Part shown: one piece after another, positions 39,601 to 50,900 of the stretch
How positions within the stretch are numbered: the stretch's first letter is position 1
Layout of the letters: each line of letters starts with the position of its first letter
From: Tubiluchus corallicola
Taxonomy: Eukaryota; Priapulida; Priapulimorpha; Priapulimorphida; Tubiluchidae
Direction of reading: 5' to 3'
DNA: 64,000 nt
Assembly: GCA_030141605.1 (NCBI GenBank)
Contig: JAQGDQ010000061.1
Coordinates: 349,996-413,995, forward strand
Translations under genes and position numbers: made by a program
The notes under the pieces: model-generated
The model's database searches: none
Seen by the model: only the letters and a program-made list of their open reading frames with translations
Told to the model about the DNA's origin: nothing

Positions 39601-40597
39601 GATTCTAAAACACAGAGAACTAGGTTGCTTAAAAGGATGTTTGCCATAGCTCTCTGAATGCCGTGCAGGCACATAAGTTTTTATTACTGTATGAATAAAC
39701 CATATTTAATTTATTGGTTTTGAGTTTCAAAATTGATTTTCAGGATTGGAAACTCTCCATTATTTCACCTCTACCTATAATATGGAACTGAGAATCGAAT
39801 TGAAAAATTACGAAGATGCAACACATTATTATGCTCTTTATAGTGGATTCACGGTTGCCTCTGAATTGGAAAATTATAAATTAGAACTGGGAGCGCATTT
39901 GGAGGGAAACTGTGGTAAGTAAAATGTGATGCATGAAAATTGGCGGAAATGACACGGATATAATCTCTAGGCAGCCTTAAAAATTGCACAGTATTTTCTT
40001 GACGATTTCTTACAGCCCCTTCAGCCTATCATATCTTTTAGCCATTTAGGCTAATGGTCGAAACAGTGCAAGGTGGATATGGTAGTGAGCGTATTAAAAT
40101 CGTAATATTTACAATATTTATATTGATATTAATATAATATTAATGTTATATTTACTTTATTATTATATTAATATTAATATTTACCAAATGATAAATATAA
40201 TGCGAAAAATTACACTAAAACTGATTTAAAATGTAGACTGTTTGATAGAGTTTGCAAACATTTGCAGAAACTGACATTGGAAAGGAAAATTGTTAATAAA
40301 ATTAAGTAAATGAAATCAAGCATTATTTTTATTTTTATTAAAAAAAATTTCCGTCAAACAAGCAAACAAAACTGCATCACAAGGAATACAAAGTCCAAAG
40401 TACATTTTTGCTCCTCAATATCCGAAAGTTAAACAATTAACTGCTTATTTTAATCATGCTCAGTTTATATCTGTTGATTTATCTACGTATCTATCTATCT
40501 ATCTATCAATCTATCTATCTATCTGTCTGTCTGTCTGCCTGTCTGCCTGCCTGCCTATCTGTCTGTCTGTCTGTCTGCCTGCCTGCCTGCCTGCCAA

Positions 40598-40632
<35 letters not shown>

Positions 40633-41348
40633 GCCTGCCTGCCTGCCTGCATATTTTCCGCCTAACCATGTACTCTGCAGTCTTTTATACTATTCTCAAG
40701 ACATATTTTGGTGGCTGACTCGATGACCGCCTGGTCTTTCGCCACCCGATCTCTTCACACTTTACATAATTTGTTGTAATTGTTTTATGAATATAGTATT
40801 GGAATTAAATAAACTTTTGAGATGAATTGAATTGAGTTACACGAAATGGTTAGTTGATTTATAAAAGTCGTAACTTTTGTGTTGCTTTGTGTCAAAGAGT
40901 AAAACTTTTATGTTCCAGGGGATTCCATGATGTACGGAGCAATCGGCTCGGGTTCTTGCATCAATGGAAGGGAATTTACTACACCAGACAGAGACAACGA
41001 TATCCAAAGCATTAATTGTGCCTCCATATCGTACATGGCGTGAGTCTGCTATGATATTTTAAGTAATGTCTTCATTCAGTGCGTTTAACGTTGCAGAACA
41101 AAGCTTCATTTGGATGCTTTAATAATAATAATAATTTTATTTAAACATTTTGTAGAGCACTACGTGTATGTTCTTGTTCCATTTTCAGTGGCGGATGGTG
41201 GTTTAGTGCTTGTGGATTTGCAAATCTGAACGCTCCATATAAAAACTACAATGATCGAAATACGGAAGGCATCAGCTGGTTCACTATGTCCTTTTCGATG
41301 CACAAATCACTTCAAGGGACAGAGATGAAGCTTCGACCCAAACAATAA
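36602..41348 (+). CDS. Secreted PAN-like / Thr-rich / fibrinogen-like domain protein A (6 coding exons, 456 aa)
   Basis: Coding exons are 36728-37034, 37682-38196, 39312-39408, 39744-39914, 40919-41039 and 41189-41348, with consistent phases. The likely 5' UTR begins after an acceptor (TTTTGCAG) at 36601. The protein has a signal peptide (about residues 10-27), a PAN/apple-like Cys domain (about 30-100), a Thr/Ser/Pro stalk with eight 11-residue repeats ([11 protein letters not shown]), and a C-terminal fibrinogen-like domain of about 210 residues ([29 protein letters not shown], the DRDND calcium-type loop, [14 protein letters not shown]). Fibrinogen-like domains of this kind in ficolins, tachylectins and FREPs bind acetylated sugars in innate immunity. 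The role here is inferred. The stalk is probably O-glycosylated. A paralogue lies at 47979-52289. Confidence 0.9.
37789..38052 (+). repeat. Coding 33-bp minisatellite (8 units)
   Basis: Eight near-identical 33-bp units, beginning ATCACAAGCCCAGAAGATAT, encode the Thr/Pro stalk of protein A. Units 3 and 8 carry EA in place of ED. The paralogue has only one related unit ([11 protein letters not shown]), so the array expanded after the duplication, or contracted in the other copy. Confidence 0.95.
38378..38890 (+). repeat. Dispersed repeat, copy 2, in intron 2 of gene A
   Basis: Same family as 34700-35095, in the same orientation. It lies between exons 2 and 3 and does not disturb the splice sites. 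Confidence 0.8.
40475..40652. repeat. (CTAT/CTGT/CTGC)n tetranucleotide array in intron 4 of gene A
   Basis: About 170 bases of CTAT grading into CTGT and CTGC units. Confidence 0.95.
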
Positions 41349-41490
41349 ACAATGTGGAAAACATGTTTATTGAAAACATTAATAACTAATGAACCGTGTG
41401 TGTTTGGCATTTACTGAAATCGTGAATGACGACGTTGACAAGGACAATGAGAATGACGACGATGACAAAGACAATGAGAATGACGACAAC

Positions 41491-41496
41491 AATAAA
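41491..41496 (+). terminator. Candidate polyadenylation signal of gene A
   Basis: AATAAA about 143 bases past the stop. Another AATAAA overlaps the stop codon itself at 41344-41349. Confidence 0.4.
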
Positions 41497-42587
41497 GACA
41501 ATTCTACAATACCGTTTCCTACTCTTTTATTCCCACACATGTGCAACAGTAATTATGTGCATATAAAACGGATATGGAAACACCTTGGACCAATATGCAC
41601 GTTAGACATTTGCCAGTTCTGTTTCGGAGCCTGCTACCTTAGCACCATCAGCCTTGTCTTTTACTCAGGATTATGATCTTTTGGGGGCGCTAGGCTAACG
41701 AAATTACGGGCACTCTCAGTAAAAGCTTTCTTTAAGAAATACCCCTGTTTTACTGTTTATTGTAAACCGAATTAGCACACATTTCAACACCACCGTAGTG
41801 AAAAACAAATATTTTACTAAATATTACCGAAGCTTGAAGCCCTCCCCCCAAGCTTAAGAGGCGCTAGGCTGCAGCCTATACTGGCCTATAGGATAATCCG
41901 CCCTTGCTCTTACTATGTCGATCTTGGTGTTTGTTACCTCGATGTCCACAAATTGTGTACATGCGACAACGGTGCCTACGACATTGGTGTACGAACTGAC
42001 TTGACTAACTGACAGACTTTCCATCTAAGTCATGACAAACTCATTGAATAATTGACGACTCACTCATTCTGAGGTATTGGACGAGTTTGGGTTTACTAAG
42101 TTTCTGACTGGCTTAACAACTAATTAAATGACTGGCCAGTTAATTATCATTTATCTTGAATGAGTGTAGCTTAGCAACTTATTCACTGACTTATTTAGTG
42201 TTTGAATGAAGAGTTATTCACTGACTAACTGATTGCCTTATTAAATTCCTGGTTGCCTATCAGATTAATTAAGTGACACAGTGATAAGACCGTGCGTCTG
42301 ATTTAATGATGGTTTCACTTCGTAATAAAGTATCATCTTAATGAGAATCTATCTTTGTAATTAGAACTTGCACACTTTAAAAATTACATCTTTCAGGCCC
42401 TGCCTGAAATTTAACTATTTGTCTACTGTGACTACCAGTACTTTGCTTTTGTCTACCTAGTCATTGACATTACTTCCAATTTTAAGTTCACCCAGTTGAG
42501 TTAAGCATGATTCATCCATCCTAAAAGGTACAACCTCGGCTTTGTTCAGATTACAGTTAATTTTTTCCTCCATTTTCTGTACTTCCA
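41497..42587. other. Non-coding stretch between gene A and the repeat cluster
   Basis: Degenerate repetition of ACTGACT/TTGACTAACTGA-like words around 41990-42250. No gene recognised. Confidence 0.4.
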
Positions 42588-42861
<274 letters not shown>

Positions 42862-42865
<4 letters not shown>

Positions 42866-43345
42866 TGGAATGGTCCCATTTGTTTCGTTTACAGAATAGT
42901 GCAATGATTTAGTACTGTGTACAAGAAATTTAAATAAAAATGTTTAATGCACACCGATGATCACTAAAGATATGTTTTCCTAAAAATTTGTAAATTTAAC
43001 AGTTGCCAAGTGATGCTCCAAAGTGTAATTGCTAATTTCTAATTTCAGTGAGTTGTGTACACAAACAGTTTAAAAACATCAGGAAAGTAGATAAGCAGAA
43101 CAATTTGAAGGTCTTCGGTATAAAAGGAGGCAAATTTTACGCTGCTTTTTGTAATTAATCATTTGAGTTTTTGATAACTAAACTAAATTAAGTAGTTCAA
43201 TAATTAATAAGTTGTCGATAAACTCCGGCCTGTTTCTTTGCAATTTTGATATGGTTTCTGAACATAGTTAGAATTCGTAAATCTAAGTGAAACAAATCGC
43301 CACATAGGCCTATACAATGACCTAAGCATTAATTAAAAAACCTAG
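42862..43345 (-). repeat. Inverted copy of 31588-32068
   Basis: Reverse-complement match over its whole length. Here (GA)n tracts lie on both sides (42588-42861 and 43347-43486). Confidence 0.9.
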
Positions 43346-43346
43346 G

Positions 43347-43486
<140 letters not shown>

Positions 43487-43965
43487 TGTAGGGAGTGAAA
43501 CCAAAGACAGAAGAGGTCATGCAACTATTACCGTGAACCCGGATTAATGTGCAGAAAACATATAGGAGTAAGCTAAACGGAAATTTCATTTTTAGGAGAT
43601 TAAATTGGTGTTTATGGATTTACCTGTTGGATTTATGTCAACTGCAAGCTCGCATGTTGATATCGAAGGATAGCCTCAATTTTCGCCAAAAACTGTTTAA
43701 TTATTTAAACTTTCATTACAGCTTTTTGCTGTTTGCGAAGTACAAAAATAAACTCTCTGTCTAGTTGATTACGCAAGCATTACTATCAATAGTTACAGTT
43801 TTGTATTTAGTAAATTAGTAAACTGATTTCACACTATACTAGAATGGATGATGAAATGAAATTATTGCTATGTGGTGGTGCGTATGTTTTATATTCATTG
43901 CAGAAACAAATTCAATATGTTAATTCTAGAAAAAAAAATTTCAATTAATTGTTTCTTCAAGATTT
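43487..43965 (+). repeat. Repeat unit B, copy 1
   Basis: Matches 45273-45830 in the same orientation: GGGAGTGAAACCAAAG, CGTGAAC.CGGA, CAATTTTCGCCAAAAACTG, CTGATTTCACACTATACT and TATGTTTTATATTCATT. Both copies directly follow a (GA)n tract. A diverged third copy is at 32682-32860. Confidence 0.88.
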
Positions 43966-45179
43966 ATTTACATTATGATTACTATACTTGTCAACTAGCG
44001 CATTGATTGTAGTCACTTCTAAACCACCAGAATGCATTTGCGGGTCTGTGATGGGTATTATTTGTAGACTTCTTGGAACACACAAAACTTCTAGGAAATG
44101 CGCTTTTGTTTTTGTCTTAGTATCATATCATGTACTAAAAAGTTTGTTGTGGCAATTTATGAGCGATTTTGAGAGTTTTTTGAACAGAGAAAAAGTGGTG
44201 TTGAAAGGCACTGCATGTTACTAAAACACTTCCACTGAACCGAACAGGCACAGCGTAATTCTAAATTCCATTTCACAGACTTTTTTCTATCTATCTATTC
44301 TATCTATCTATCTATTCATGAAAACAGCAAATAAATGTAGAAGATTAACTGCACAATTATAAAGAAAATAAGTAAACTTGATTACTCTATGAACACGATA
44401 ATTACGGGATTGTCAAAAATGTCGCAAACAGAACAACATCTTCAAATGGATCAATTTGATTTGGTTTTACAACAACTGTTCCAGTAAATATACTCATATG
44501 ATAGCATCTACAATGAATTCTACTTGGCGTTGTTAATTGACCCACAAAACGTCCTCTGTCCAACCAATTGTTCAGTGATATGTTCCAATATAGACACTTT
44601 ACTGAGTAAAAGCTGAGATTGAAGTCAACACGTCGTATGGGTGGGTTAACAGTAGGAGTTAAATTTGCAACCACATAGCATGAAAATATTTTTTCGTTTT
44701 CTAATGGGCTACCCTCCAGCCAAGTCATACAGGGACAAGTAAACTCTAAATGTTCATCCATGATAACTATCTTTTCCAGGAGCCACGCTGCTCCTATTCC
44801 CTGGTTGTTGTGCCAAACAGTAATTTTTTCCAATTTTCCAATTGACTTTGACTTTATTGTAAATTTTTCAACTGTAGCCCGTTTAAAAGTTCTTTTAGAG
44901 AGCAGCAGCTCATTTGTAATTCTGCGATTACCATGAAGTCTAAGATACACACTTGCCCTGGTACCACTACCCTTAATATCAGCTGTTTGTGAAAACACAA
45001 AATATGTCAAATCTGGCTCCTCAAATGCAGGAGTTGCAGCCTCATTTTGCTCTTCATTTGTTTTCCATGGAATATTAGCACAATTATCATTGTTCTTAAT
45101 TACGTACTGCCTGCATACTTGATTAGCCATTGAATAACAAGATGTGCGTAGGTTTTTGCAGGCTTTGACACAATTTTGT

Positions 45180-45181
<2 letters not shown>
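43966..45181 (-). pseudogene. Truncated, internally deleted copy of the polycystin-like gene
   Basis: 43966-44391 copies 21945-22360 (3' flank of the intact gene). At 44391 the sequence jumps to homology with 25928-26718, which ends at 45181 against a (GA)n tract. The copy has therefore lost about 3.57 kb, including the whole channel region, and everything upstream of the last Cys-rich residues. What remains encodes the extracellular PLAT-like domain, the GPS and the start of helix 1. Identity is high, so the copy is fairly recent, but a GPS Cys is changed (GGCF to RGRF) and a one-base loss near 44414 shifts the frame just before the membrane helix. It has no start codon of its own except through the microsatellite. 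Confidence 0.9.

Positions 45182-45272
<91 letters not shown>
45182..45272. repeat. (GA)n microsatellite
   Basis: About 90 bases of GA, at the breakpoint of the truncated polycystin copy. Confidence 0.97.
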
Positions 45273-45276
<4 letters not shown>

Positions 45277-45830
45277 TAGGGAGTGAAACCAAAGAAAGGA
45301 AAGGTAAGTGCCCAAAATTTTTAATGCAGGCACGCTTACAAGCAACTCTTGCCGTGAACTCGGACTAATATGCAGTAAACATATAGGTATAAGATGCACT
45401 GAAATTTCATTTTTAGGAGATTAAAAGACTAACCTATTGGTGTTTGTGTATTTACCTCAACTGCAACCCCACAAGCTGATGTAAGAATGAATAATAGGAA
45501 TCAATAGGTAGTATCAATTTTCGCCAAAAACTGTTTAATTATTTAAACTTTTAATGCAGCGTTTTGCCGTTTGCGATTTGAAAAACAAACACTTTGTCTA
45601 GTTGGTTACGTATGAATTAAAACCAATAGTCATTGTGGTGTATTTAGTAATTCAGCAAACTGATTTCACACTATACTGGAATAGCGGATGAAATAAAATT
45701 ATTGCTGTGGGTAGTCCGTATGTTTTATATTCATTAATGAAACACGAACAAATTCAATATGTTAATTCTATTAAGAAAGTTTTTTTCATTTATTGTTTCT
45801 TCAAGATTTAAGTGTGCATTTGCAGAATGA
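45273..45830 (+). repeat. Repeat unit B, copy 2
   Basis: Collinear with 43487-43965. It is longer by small insertions, such as the stretch near 45305-45335. Confidence 0.88.
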
Positions 45831-46177
45831 GCTTGTCATAGAGCATTGATGGTTTTAGCTGGATCGCCAGAGACTTGGTGGTATGTTAAGGAATCCTGAA
45901 GAAAGTACATGCACAGTCTATTTAGAAAGCTTAGTTGAATGACTAATGGTAACAGTAATAAGTAATAAATTTGTTATTTACTCAATAAATTGAAAAGCAA
46001 TATGATAGTACTAGGGATAAAATTTGCACATATGATTGTAAAGGCACATTTTACGTACTGATAAAAATTACAATAAAAATTGCTATAAAAACCAATCAAG
46101 AAAAGGAGAGGATGAAGAAAAACAGTATTTCCTTCTCTTCAGGTCGACGTTATTTTGCCAAAAAACACATTAACTTT

Positions 46178-46748
46178 CAACATTACTATCTATATTTAGC
46201 TTATACATTATATTACAATTTACATCGCCCATACGTACAAAGTTATACATAAAACACATTGCATTTCTTTGGCCAACTATTTGAGCATTTCATAAATGCA
46301 ATTTCTACAGTAAACGCAATGTTTTTAGGCTAATTATAGGAGCAAATGCAGTTTCAAAGAGAGTATTATTCTACATTATGGTAAGTAGCAATTTTTGATG
46401 TTAACTTTACAAAATACAAGGCGCAGCGAAAAAAATATACACAAAAGTAATTGTAATTAACATTACTATCTGTTTTAGCTTGCAAATTATATTACAATTT
46501 ACATCACGCGCACGTACAAAATTGTACATAAAAAGCGCACACGTTGTATTTTAAAATCAACTCTTTGGGCATTTCCTAAATGCAGTGTGTGCAGTAATGC
46601 CATATTTGGCTAATTAAAAGAGCAAATACAGTTCTAGAATTATTATTATTATTATTATTATTATACATTATGGTGAGTAGGTAACAATTTTTGACGTAAA
46701 AATTACAAAATTACAAGACGCGATGAAAAAATATGTAAAAAGGTAATT
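46178..46748 (+). repeat. Tandem duplication of a ~280-bp unit
   Basis: 46178-46450 and 46458-46748 match in order: AACATTACTATCT, TTATATTACAATTTACATC, CGTACAAA, GGCTAATTA, ACATTATGGT and CAATTTTTGA. The second unit has an inserted (ATT)n run near 46640-46663. Confidence 0.88.
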
Positions 46749-46875
46749 TAAAGATAATTCTAGGTAATTTTGTCTGTTTTGTTCTAATATTTTCTCCTGA
46801 TCTTCTTAGATAAATATAAATATAGCTAGGTAAAATAAATACAATATATCTATATTACAATATATGTGTAGAGCA

Positions 46876-46931
46876 GCAAAAATTGTATTTATATGTATCT
46901 GTATACATAATTGTATAAATACAATTTTTGC
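46876..46931. repeat. Short perfect hairpin (17-bp arms)
   Basis: GCAAAAATTGTATTTAT at 46876-46892 and its exact reverse complement at 46915-46931, with a 22-base spacer. It could be the core of a small MITE or a structural palindrome. Confidence 0.75.
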
Positions 46932-47102
46932 AGCGCCAGAAATATTTGAACTGAATATTAAAGAAGACCATGGTTTTTGTATTAAAATTAGTCTTCTTGC
47001 TTTGTCGAAGAACAGAAAAGATATTTTGTTATTAGGAGAGAAAGCTGCTAGGTAATGAAACGTGAAATAACGTTTGTCTTTGAACAAAACCAAACCAACT
47101 AG

Positions 47103-47220
47103 CGAAAGCGGCTGGTGGGTCTCTCTCTCTGGTCACTTCGCATCCCGTGGATTTGAAGCAAAGAGGTCCAAGTTCGAATCCAGGTTGGTGTTGTTGGGGT
47201 GAATTTACGTTCGTTTATTG
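47103..47220 (+). mobile_element. Possible tRNA-related SINE head
   Basis: A perfect B-box-like AAGTTCGAATCC lies near 47171-47182, with a weak A-box-like region (GCTGGTGGGTCT) about 60 bases upstream. There is no second copy in the window to confirm a family. Confidence 0.35.
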
Positions 47221-47429
47221 TTGAGAAAACGACTTTTGAAATGAGCCGAAGAGAAGAAAAATCTGAAGTTAATTTGCCAAAAAGTGCACTTTATGTCTTC
47301 ATGCTGGTTCTAACGGCAGAGTGTTGTAACACGCTAGTTGCTGTCTGTCCGTCCACCTGCAGAATCTTGAAAAAAAGTGTACACTTTTAGCTATAAGTAG
47401 GCTAACATGGAATAGTTCCGTGATTCGGC

Positions 47430-47530
47430 AGACAGACAGGCAGGCAGGCAGGCAGACAGACAGACAGACACACAGACAGACAGACAGACAGTCAGACAGA
47501 CAGACAGACGGACGGACGGACAGGGACAGG
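47430..47530. repeat. (AGAC/AGGC/GACG)n tetranucleotide array
   Basis: About 95 bases of degenerate four-base repeats. Confidence 0.93.
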
Positions 47531-47782
47531 TATCTCAGCTCCTGGCATCCGGAATGTGTTAGGCATTATGACGCAAAACTTACTTTACATTGTTTCTAAT
47601 GAACATTTCTATTTTCGAAACACGTGCAAATCTTGATTCTGCTCGTAATTTAAGGAGTTATTTATTTATAATAATTTTAGAATTCTTAGGTGCACGTGTT
47701 AAAATATTTGTGGTGCCTGACAAGTCTCCTGGTCAGTTCCGTTTTGTTCCATATGGAAAGGTGGAGAAAGAGCGAGCGAGCA

Positions 47783-47783
<1 letters not shown>

Positions 47784-47867
<84 letters not shown>

Positions 47868-47882
47868 CAGAGAGCGAGAGAA
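47784..47882. repeat. (GA)n microsatellite upstream of gene B
   Basis: About 100 bases of GA, ending in GACAGAGACAGAGAGCGAG. It lies about 100 bases before the transcribed part of gene B. Confidence 0.95.
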
Positions 47883-47978
47883 AAGGGAGGCGGGGCTGAT
47901 GGGCAATCTGATCATATTTTTAAACCTCAAACTGTTCATCTGACTGCATTTAATTTATTTCAAGACTTTCTTTTTCAG

Positions 47979-50900
47979 TGGAACAGTTTAGCTTAACACA
48001 ACATTGCAAAATTAATGGTTTCAGAGACAAAAGCGAATGACATACTTGAAAGGACCATTTCATACGTGAGAGACGAATGCAGATGATTAACAGTGTCAAG
48101 CATTATAGAAACAAAAATGTCATTTTTTCAGCTATGTTGGTTCTTAACTTTAATAAGCTTTTATAACTGTGAGTTGCTGCTTGATTGTAGCTTTACACGT
48201 GATCAAAACAACAAATTGAGTGTTAATTATATTCTATTGGCGAGTACTGAAAGAAGTGCCATCTGGTGTGCAGCAAGGCGTACTAGAGATGAAACATGCA
48301 TAGCTTTTCAGTACCATCCAACAACCATGCTCTGCGAAACAAGCTTCTCTACAGTGCGCGACAATTCTTCTGATAATGATACTCAGATTTGGCTGCTAGG
48401 TGAGCATTTTCTAGCATTTTCCCCGTTTTGTAATAAGATTCAATTGCTTATTATTAATTTTTAACGTGACAGCTAAGAAGTGAACTCAAACTAAGTCATT
48501 TCGGCATCAAGTAACCGTGGGCCAATGATTAATATGACCGTGCGAATTAATATAAACATTACTGAATGTAAAATTTAAATTATTAGTGCATACAAAGTGA
48601 TAAAGTACACAGGTCTTTAATAACATGTCAAGCCATATCTAATTGATTCATTAAAAAGTTTGTTTTCTGAAGCTGGACCACACACCCGTTTTCATTTAGT
48701 AATGATTAGTAGTAATACGTCACAGTTAATAAATTCAAATCGTTTACACTGCCTCAGCAATGTATTAGTTCTGGTGTGTATTTCACACATTGTTAAACAA
48801 TGTTTTTAGGTTAAGCCAATCAGCTAAGTTAAACTAGGGTAAGCCAACTAGCTCTGCAACTGTATAACGTAGATACGTTTCGAATATTTCTGAATAGATA
48901 CTGCAGTGTGCCCGAGAACACCCAAAACAACTGAGTCATTTTTTACTTCAACAATGACGACGACACTAACTACTGTTGACATTACGTCACCAAAAATTAC
49001 TACTGAGCTAACAACAGTCACAAGCCCAGAAGAAATTACAACTGCTTCAACAACCATTTCCGTCGAATCAACTACGGCTTCTTCGCCACTTCCTTGCTGG
49101 GAACTGTCTTCAGCTGCACCTAGTGGCGTCTATGAGGTCTTACCTGATGTTTTTGCTTACTGTGACATGAACACTGATAGTGGAGGATGGATGGTAAATA
49201 GCATGTTAATTCTAGCTTTGTGCTATAGTATTACGTCACTCAAAATCAGTTTAAAAAATATATGTGCACAAATACGAAATTTAGATTCTTCTTATTAGCT
49301 GTTTTTGTTTTAACTAGGTGTAATGCACAATGACTTTCCTGATAGAGCTCTACACTTAATCAGTAGTAAGTAATTCAGTCATATATTTTACAGGTGTTTC
49401 AAAGAAGACTTGATGGTTCTGTGTCTTTTATCCGAAATTGGGACGAATACAAGATTGGTTTTGGTGACCTAACAGCAGAACATTGGTTAGGTGAGTGAGT
49501 ACAGTAGGGAGAAATGTCACATTTTTTATTGCAAGTGCATGCGTCTAACGCCCCCATGAGTGCATGCGTGTAGTGCCTCCATGAGTGCATGCGTGTAGCG
49601 CCTCCATGGCACCCCGGATTGGTTTCAAAACACAAACTGAGTTGACGTCCGATATGAAAGAAAAATTTTGTTCTTTTAAGGCGAAGGTTAATACAATAGA
49701 AAGTTAACGCTGAAATCAGAATATCGCACGTTATCTAAATTTCTTATGCACAAAGCCAAACAGCTTTCCAGCCTCCAGAGTGCACTTTCGATTACTTCAC
49801 TTCTGCTAGTTTAATAAATTCCTGTATGCCATTTTTCGCGTACTGTCACAAAACAGTTTTTCTTATGTTCTTTGAATGCAAAGCATTCTCTGAAAATAAT
49901 TTTTTATACTTAATATTATCGTAGAGTGCATGGTGCTTATGCGCATGTCATGGCGTACTTCTGAAAATTTAAAGAAAGAAGTAGTAAAAGTGGAATTGTG
50001 GAATCAAGTAACTCGCCAGATATCTAATCCACGTGCTCCATGCCGTTTGTCATTACGGAGCAGGTGCGGAGGTGGACAACGTACCTGTCCGTCAGCCCAC
50101 TGAACCGACGACCCTATTCCATAGCGACGGTTTCATACCTGGTATTCAATGCCACTATACAACGGCTTTGTACGGACGAGACCACCACAATGCAGAGGTC
50201 TGGGTCTACAAGAAATGGCCAGATAACAATGTAATTTTTCAGTTGTTAAATAAGCTCGACATCTTTAACCCATTTGTTTTGATTTTCAGGATTGGACACT
50301 CTGCACAGTTTTACATCTACCAATAATATGGAACTGAGAATTGAATTGAAAAAGTACGACGACGCAACAGATTATTATGCACTTTATGGTGGCTTCACTG
50401 TTGCTTCTGAGTGGGAAAATTATAAATTAGGGTTAGAGACATACTTGGACGGAAACTGTGGTATGTATAACTGTCAGATAGTATAAGGTGAAGCGAAATC
50501 GGGTAGAGGTTCCATTAATTGTAAAAAAAATTACACAATTTTCTTTAAGCCATGATCATTGGTCATGCAACTTTGGACTTTTCCACCAATTATATCTTTT
50601 CAACTGTTTATTTTAGGGGCGTGCCCTCCCCCACACACGCTCACAATCCTTTGTAGTAATCACCTCTCTTCAACCATTTTTAGCAGGGGCGTGAAACAGT
50701 TCCACAGAACACTTCCACAGAACAGAGACCCGCGCGCATTGAGTTCGTACATAAGCCCTACTGTTTTCCATTGTGTCTCTATTCTTTATTATGTAACACT
50801 GTGTACATAGAAGACTGTATAATGCGAAGATAAGGTGCAAGATGAGCAACACGTAATAACAAGATGAAGAGTAACGGAAGGAGTGCGACCAAAATACAAT

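Noticed and set aside
44402-45292. 296-aa frame as a functional secreted PLAT-GPS protein
   Set aside because: Its start lies in or beyond the (GA)n tract, it has no signal peptide, a GPS cysteine is lost and it frameshifts before the membrane helix. I treat it as a pseudogene.
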